Of a stretch of 52,554 nucleotides of DNA, positions 49,207-52,554 are shown piece by piece; position 1 is the stretch's first letter, and each line of letters starts with the position of its first letter. Source of the DNA: Butyrivibrio sp. VCD2006 (GTDB taxonomy: Bacteria; Bacillota; Clostridia; Lachnospirales; Lachnospiraceae). The notes under the pieces are model-generated. The model was not told where the DNA came from, ran no database searches, and saw nothing but the letters and a program-made list of their open reading frames with translations. The stretch spans positions 1 to 52,554 of the forward strand of contig NZ_AUIX01000041.1 of assembly GCF_000423925.1 (NCBI RefSeq), in the 5' to 3' direction. A program made the translations under genes and the position numbers.

Positions 49207-51156
49207 ATGGATTTAATCGATGCAATCAAAGCAATAGACAAATCACATGAAGACGATGTACTCCACAGACTCACCACTATCTGGGGAGAGGCACTTGACA
49301 AAAACAACGTGTTAAAAGAATATCCCCGCCCGCAATTTGCGCGCGAGAGCTATATTAACCTCAATGGCACGTGGGAATATGCATTTTCAAAAAGTGATGT
49401 GCACCCAAAGAAGATGGACGGCGAAATTCTTGTGCCCTTCTCACCGGAGTCGATTCTCTCAGGAGTTGAAAGACAGTTAAAACCGGATGAATATCTGTGG
49501 TACAGAAAGAAGCTTGAAAATATAGTTCTGCCAACTGAGAATTCCAGAGTTCTCCTGCACTTTGGCGCGATTGACCAGAAGGCCATAGTGTTTGTAAACG
49601 GAACACCCACAGGAGCACATTGCGGCGGCTATCTGCCTTTTACTGTTGATATCACAGATGCCCTTACTCCTTGTGACTCAGAAGATGGAGAAGGCACTGC
49701 CGATGCTCCAAGAAAATATAAAGGAACCCTCACAGTCTGTGTCCAGGATGACAGCGATACATCTTTTCACAGCAGGGGCAAACAGACCTTAAAACGCGGC
49801 GGTATGTATTACACTGCTCAGAGCGGAATCTGGCAGACAGTCTGGATGGAGATTGTTCCCGATATCCACATAACCTCCTACAGAATCATACCCGACAGAG
49901 ATCTGGACATGATCTATGTCACAATTCACACAAACGGAGTATGCCCTGTTTCACTGAAAATCTATGATTCCGAGGGACAGATACTTGTCGCTGAAAACGA
50001 AGGTGAGACTGTTCACAGAAGCGACAAAACCCGAGACAGATTCGAGCCTGAGGACTATTACGGTTCCATCAGTCACTCATCGGATGAGCTTAGCACCTAC
50101 TCCCCTGACATAGAAGGCAAGGGTGCATCAACGCATGTTTATCTTTGCAAGATCACAATGCCCAAGCCTCACCTCTGGACTCCTGAGGATCCATATCTCT
50201 ATAAGGTACAGATAACCGCCGGAGATGATGTGGCCTGGAGCTATTTTGGCATGCGCTCCTTCACAAGACAGCTTGACGCTGAGGGACATCCCCTCTTTTT
50301 CTTAAACGGTGAGCCATATTTCCTGAACGGAGTTCTTGATCAGGGCTACTGGCCCGATGGCTTGTACACAGCACCCAGTGATGAAGCACTTATCTTTGAT
50401 ATCACAGAGATGAAGGAAATGGGCTTCAACATGCTGAGGAAGCATATAAAAATCGAGGCCGCAAGATGGTACTATCACTGCGACAGACTTGGTATGATCG
50501 TCTGGCAGGACATGGTAAGCGGCGGCTCTTCTTATGCAAAGCCGGTAGTCAGCTACCTTCCCACTCTGTTCCCGGGTGTATTCGGACATATGCCTGATGG
50601 CCCCATCAATTATCATATGTTTTCAAGAGATTCCTCTGAAGGGCGTAGGGAATGGACTGAAGAGATGGAGGAGACAATCCAGCATCTTATCAACGTTCCA
50701 AGCATTTCAGTATGGGTACTCTTTAATGAGGGCTGGGGACAGTTCAATGCTTCCGCGGCAACAATTCAGGCCAGACAGTTTGCTGATAACAGACTGATTG
50801 ATCAGGCCAGCGGATGGTTTGATGAAAACGGCGGAGACTTTAGAAGTGTCCATAATTATTTCAGACCTCTCGATGTTATACCTGACAAGAAGCACCGCGC
50901 TTTTGTAATATCCGAGTATGGCGGCTACACATGTTATATCGAAGGCCACAGCAGTGTTGACCGTGTTTACGGATATAAGAAATTCGATACTGTTGCCGAT
51001 TTTAAGAAGGCATACAACCTTCTTATGAAGGAAACAATCGAAGGCCTTAAGAAGAAGGGGCTTGCCGGTGCTGTTTACACTCAGCTCTCAGATGTTGAGG
51101 AAGAGGTTAACGGCATTATGACCTACGACAGACGTCACAACAAGCTTAAAATGTGA
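49207..51156 (+). CDS. Intracellular glycoside hydrolase family 2 enzyme (649 aa)
   Basis: Retaining glycosidase with the GH2 layout. A sugar-binding jelly-roll domain (~45-220) includes YINLNGTWEYAF and YLWYRKKLEN, then come an immunoglobulin-like domain (~225-350) and a TIM barrel (~355-649). The acid/base glutamate lies in LFNEGWGQF (~505) and the nucleophile in ISEYGGY (~570). The barrel opens FFLNGEPYFLNGVLDQGYWPDG. No signal peptide, so it acts on imported oligosaccharides. Which sugar (galactose, glucuronic acid, mannose, arabinose) cannot be told. No transporter is adjacent. An AT-rich 5' region follows the upstream terminator; AGGAAA precedes the ATG. Confidence 0.9.
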   Translation: MDLIDAIKAIDKSHEDDVLHRLTTIWGEALDKNNVLKEYPRPQFARESYINLNGTWEYAFSKSDVHPKKMDGEILVPFSPESILSGVERQLKPDEYLWYRKKLENIVLPTENSRVLLHFGAIDQKAIVFVNGTPTGAHCGGYLPFTVDITDALTPCDSEDGEGTADAPRKYKGTLTVCVQDDSDTSFHSRGKQTLKRGGMYYTAQSGIWQTVWMEIVPDIHITSYRIIPDRDLDMIYVTIHTNGVCPVSLKIYDSEGQILVAENEGETVHRSDKTRDRFEPEDYYGSISHSSDELSTYSPDIEGKGASTHVYLCKITMPKPHLWTPEDPYLYKVQITAGDDVAWSYFGMRSFTRQLDAEGHPLFFLNGEPYFLNGVLDQGYWPDGLYTAPSDEALIFDITEMKEMGFNMLRKHIKIEAARWYYHCDRLGMIVWQDMVSGGSSYAKPVVSYLPTLFPGVFGHMPDGPINYHMFSRDSSEGRREWTEEMEETIQHLINVPSISVWVLFNEGWGQFNASAATIQARQFADNRLIDQASGWFDENGGDFRSVHNYFRPLDVIPDKKHRAFVISEYGGYTCYIEGHSSVDRVYGYKKFDTVADFKKAYNLLMKETIEGLKKKGLAGAVYTQLSDVEEEVNGIMTYDRRHNKLKM

Positions 51157-51190
51157 GGATTTTCTCTGACACCTACCACAGTCTATGTGG

Positions 51191-51196
51191 TACAAT
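51191..51196 (+). promoter_or_regulatory. Possible -10 element of the carbamate kinase gene
   Basis: TACAAT downstream of a small TACCACA/TGTGGTA hairpin. No good -35 at 17 nt. The hairpin may instead mark the end of the GH2 transcript. Confidence 0.3.
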
Positions 51197-51229
51197 CTAA
51201 AAAACAGTTATTAACGGAGGAGTAACGCT

Positions 51230-52165
51230 ATGGAAAACAAGAAGGCAGTGGTATCCCTTGGACATGAAGCACTTGGTTATACCACAATGGAGCAGAAGGA
51301 AGCCGTTCAGGTCACAGCGAAGGCTCTTGCAGACCTCGCCCAGACCGGGTATCAGCTCACTATCACCCACAGTAACGGCCCTCAGGTCAGCATGATCCAC
51401 AAGGCTATGACTGAGCTCCACAGAATTTATATAGACTATACCCCCGCACCCATGAGCGTCTGCAGCGCCATGAGCCAGGGTTATGTAGGATACGATCTTC
51501 AGAACTCACTTAAGAGCGAGCTTACAAGCCGCGGAATATCAACACCTGTAAGTACCATCCTCACACAGGTTACAGTTGATCCCTACGATGAAGCCTTCTA
51601 CGCTCCCACCAAGGTTATCGGAAGATACATGTCAAAAGAGGATGCCGATAATGAAATTAAAAAAGGAAACTTCGTTCAGGAAGTTCCCGGAAAAGGTTAT
51701 CTTCGTATAGTAGCGGCTCCCAAGCCGATTGATATTGTCGAGATTGACACTATCCGCGTTCTCTCGGATGCAGGCCAGATCGTAATCGCCTGCGGCGGTG
51801 GCGGAATCCCGGTAATCCAGCAGAATCACGTGCTTAAGGGTGCATCAGCAGTAATCGAGAAGGATGCGATCGCAGGAAAACTTGCGGCTGACCTTAATGT
51901 GGACAGACTGATTATCCTTACCTCCGTTCCCTGCGTATATACAGATTTCGGAAAAGATACCCAGGCTCCCATCGAGCGCATGAACGTATCTACCGCAGAG
52001 CAGTACATCAGAGAAGGACACTTTGGTGCAACAGATATGCTTCCCAAGATTGAAGCAGCTATCGAGTTCCTTAAGAAGAACCCTTCAGGCAGCGTGCTTA
52101 TCACATCGCTTGCGGAAGTTTCTACAGCACTTAAGGGGAAGGCTGGAACGTTTATTACGGCTTAA
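51230..52165 (+). CDS. arcC: Carbamate kinase (311 aa)
   Basis: Transfers phosphate between carbamoyl phosphate and ADP, normally yielding ATP from arginine or purine breakdown. Amino-acid-kinase fold motifs: ITHSNGPQVS (family norm THGNGPQVG), ACGGGGIPVI, VIEKDAIAGKLAADLNVDRLIILT, and FGATDMLPKIEAAIEFL. Length is standard. GGAGGAG precedes the ATG by ~7 nt. It is monocistronic here. The initial glycine-rich loop reads VVSLGHEALG where relatives have VIALGGNAL; this is an unusual substitution pattern for the family, so a related activity is possible. Confidence 0.88.
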   Translation: MENKKAVVSLGHEALGYTTMEQKEAVQVTAKALADLAQTGYQLTITHSNGPQVSMIHKAMTELHRIYIDYTPAPMSVCSAMSQGYVGYDLQNSLKSELTSRGISTPVSTILTQVTVDPYDEAFYAPTKVIGRYMSKEDADNEIKKGNFVQEVPGKGYLRIVAAPKPIDIVEIDTIRVLSDAGQIVIACGGGGIPVIQQNHVLKGASAVIEKDAIAGKLAADLNVDRLIILTSVPCVYTDFGKDTQAPIERMNVSTAEQYIREGHFGATDMLPKIEAAIEFLKKNPSGSVLITSLAEVSTALKGKAGTFITA

Positions 52166-52187
52166 GCCCCTCATCTTTACAGCGTAG

Positions 52188-52232
52188 CCCCTCATCCGGC
52201 ACTTCGTGCCACCTTCCCCCCAAGGGGAAGGC
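52188..52232 (-). repeat. REP-like hairpin repeat beside the group II intron
   Basis: CCCCTCATCC, stem GGCAC/GTGCC, then CCTTCCCCC/GGGGAAGG. A partial copy of its first part (AGCCCCTCATC) precedes it at 52165-52175. The intron 3' end lies 7 nt beyond its last base. Confidence 0.85.
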
Positions 52233-52285
52233 AAACAAATCGAGTAGGAGGAATTTCTCTTAATTGAGAAATTCCGACCTCTCAC

Positions 52286-52318
52286 ACCACCGTGCGTACC
52301 GTTCGGTACACGGCGGTT
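52286..52318 (-). ncRNA. Group II intron domain V
   Basis: CCGCCGTG/CACGGTGG lower stem, a two-base CG bulge, TACC/GGTA upper stem and a GAAC tetraloop. The CGC in the 5' strand is the catalytic triad position. This is the most conserved part of group II introns and makes the assignment secure. Confidence 0.85.
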
Positions 52319-52326
52319 CAATCAAC

Positions 52327-52554
52327 TTAACAAGTAACACACCTTTTGGTGTAGTAGTCTACCATAGAGATTAGTCCGAATGAGGCTAATCTCTTATTGC
52401 TTATAGCTTGGGATATATCAGATGCATGACAGACTCTTGCATATCCTTTTGAATATGCGGTTCTCCATGCAGCCCATTTAGGAACTCCAAGTTTTATAAG
52501 ATTCTTTGCTCTATTCTGCGGAGTTTTCCAGTGCTTCCAAATGCACATACGAAG
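52327..52554 (-). CDS. Group II intron-encoded protein, C-terminal 75 residues (partial)
   Basis: The frame enters from the right edge and stops at TAA 52327-52329. The visible part (WKHWKTPQNRAKNLIKLGVP, WAAWRTAYSKGYARVCHAS, NKRLASFGLISMVDYY) matches the maturase X domain and its tail found at the C-terminus of LtrA-like proteins. A C-terminal endonuclease domain appears to be absent, since the protein ends right after LDYY-like sequence. The reverse transcriptase domain is outside the window. Confidence 0.85.
   Translation of the reverse strand, partial: LRMCIWKHWKTPQNRAKNLIKLGVPKWAAWRTAYSKGYARVCHASDISQAISNKRLASFGLISMVDYYTKRCVTC

Larger units (their letters stand above)
52239..52554 (-). 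mobile_element. Group II intron, 3' portion (cut by window edge)
   Basis: Minus-strand element made of the C-terminus of an intron-encoded protein, a domain V hairpin and a domain VI hairpin (GGAATTTCTC/GAGAAATTCC at 52250-52275), ending CTACTCGAT at about 52239. The remainder, including the catalytic RNA domains I-III and the reverse transcriptase, lies outside the window. The exact 3' boundary (AT or ATT) is uncertain by one base. Confidence 0.85.

Noticed and set aside
12849..52232. CRISPR array as explanation for the repeated CCCTCATCC hairpins
   Set aside because: Copies are far apart, differ in sequence and have no regular spacers; no cas genes are present.

Overview
The window looks like low-to-moderate GC Firmicutes chromosome, most likely from the Lachnospiraceae (Butyrivibrio/Pseudobutyrivibrio-like). 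The evidence is strong AGGAGG-type ribosome binding sites, a SAM-I riboswitch in front of metK, the dnaE-pfkA neighbourhood, BspA-type leucine-rich repeat and InlB-B-repeat surface proteins, a CBM2-bearing glycosidase remnant, and clostridial-type dispersed hairpin repeats. The genus is an inference; no 16S gene is present. From 138 to 37112 every gene is on the minus strand. The right third is mixed.

Layout. (1) 1-138: N-terminus of an IS4-type transposase behind two strong hairpins. (2) 355-2026: a small housekeeping operon (phosphodiesterase, GNAT, Nudix). (3) 2214-6638: a plasmid/ICE-like replication and partition module, transcribed as four tandem small HTH-like paralogues, parA, parB (with a 27-bp internal palindrome), a RepA_N-type initiator with 21-bp iteron-like repeats inside the gene, a small membrane protein and a 61-aa protein. 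No integrase or relaxase is visible. (4) 6899-22285: core genes lysS, greA, dusB, coaX, birA, argF, a SleB-type wall hydrolase, proC, a SpoU-type RNA methyltransferase, pfkA and dnaE, separated by intrinsic terminators, REP-like repeats and a ~180-bp fold-back element. (5) 22506-34565: an ABC exporter and a six-gene signalling operon. (6) 34784-37112: metK with its riboswitch, and a YczE-like membrane protein. (7) 37255-44320: a 5'-truncated carbohydrate-binding remnant and an AT-rich 1807-aa BspA-like surface protein with a terminator-like leader. (8) 44786-52165: tex, three small genes including an HExxH/CxxC protein and a DUF975 membrane protein, an intracellular GH2 glycosidase and carbamate kinase. 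(9) 52239-52554: the 3' end of a group II intron abutting a REP-like repeat.

The most notable system is the operon at 24342-34565. In transcription order it encodes a GAF-GGDEF diguanylate cyclase with an intact inhibitory site, a metallo-beta-lactamase-fold hydrolase resembling class II cyclic-nucleotide phosphodiesterases, a 1513-aa secreted FecR-domain protein with about ten InlB-B-type repeats, a membrane-anchored NHL-propeller protein, a CHASE2 class III adenylate cyclase, and a GAF protein with a charged tail. Gaps are only 21-40 nt. Together these supply candidate makers of c-di-GMP and cAMP, a possible cAMP-degrading enzyme, possible ligand-sensing GAF domains and extracellular sensor or adhesin parts. 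I read it as a surface-sensing module linking two second messengers; that is inference.

The second notable theme is dispersed structured DNA. A hairpin repeat (CCCTCATCC, a covarying stem, then CCTTCTCCC/GGGAGAAGG) occurs at least five times plus one long variant. In two places its GGATGAGGG end appears to supply the Shine-Dalgarno sequence of the next gene.
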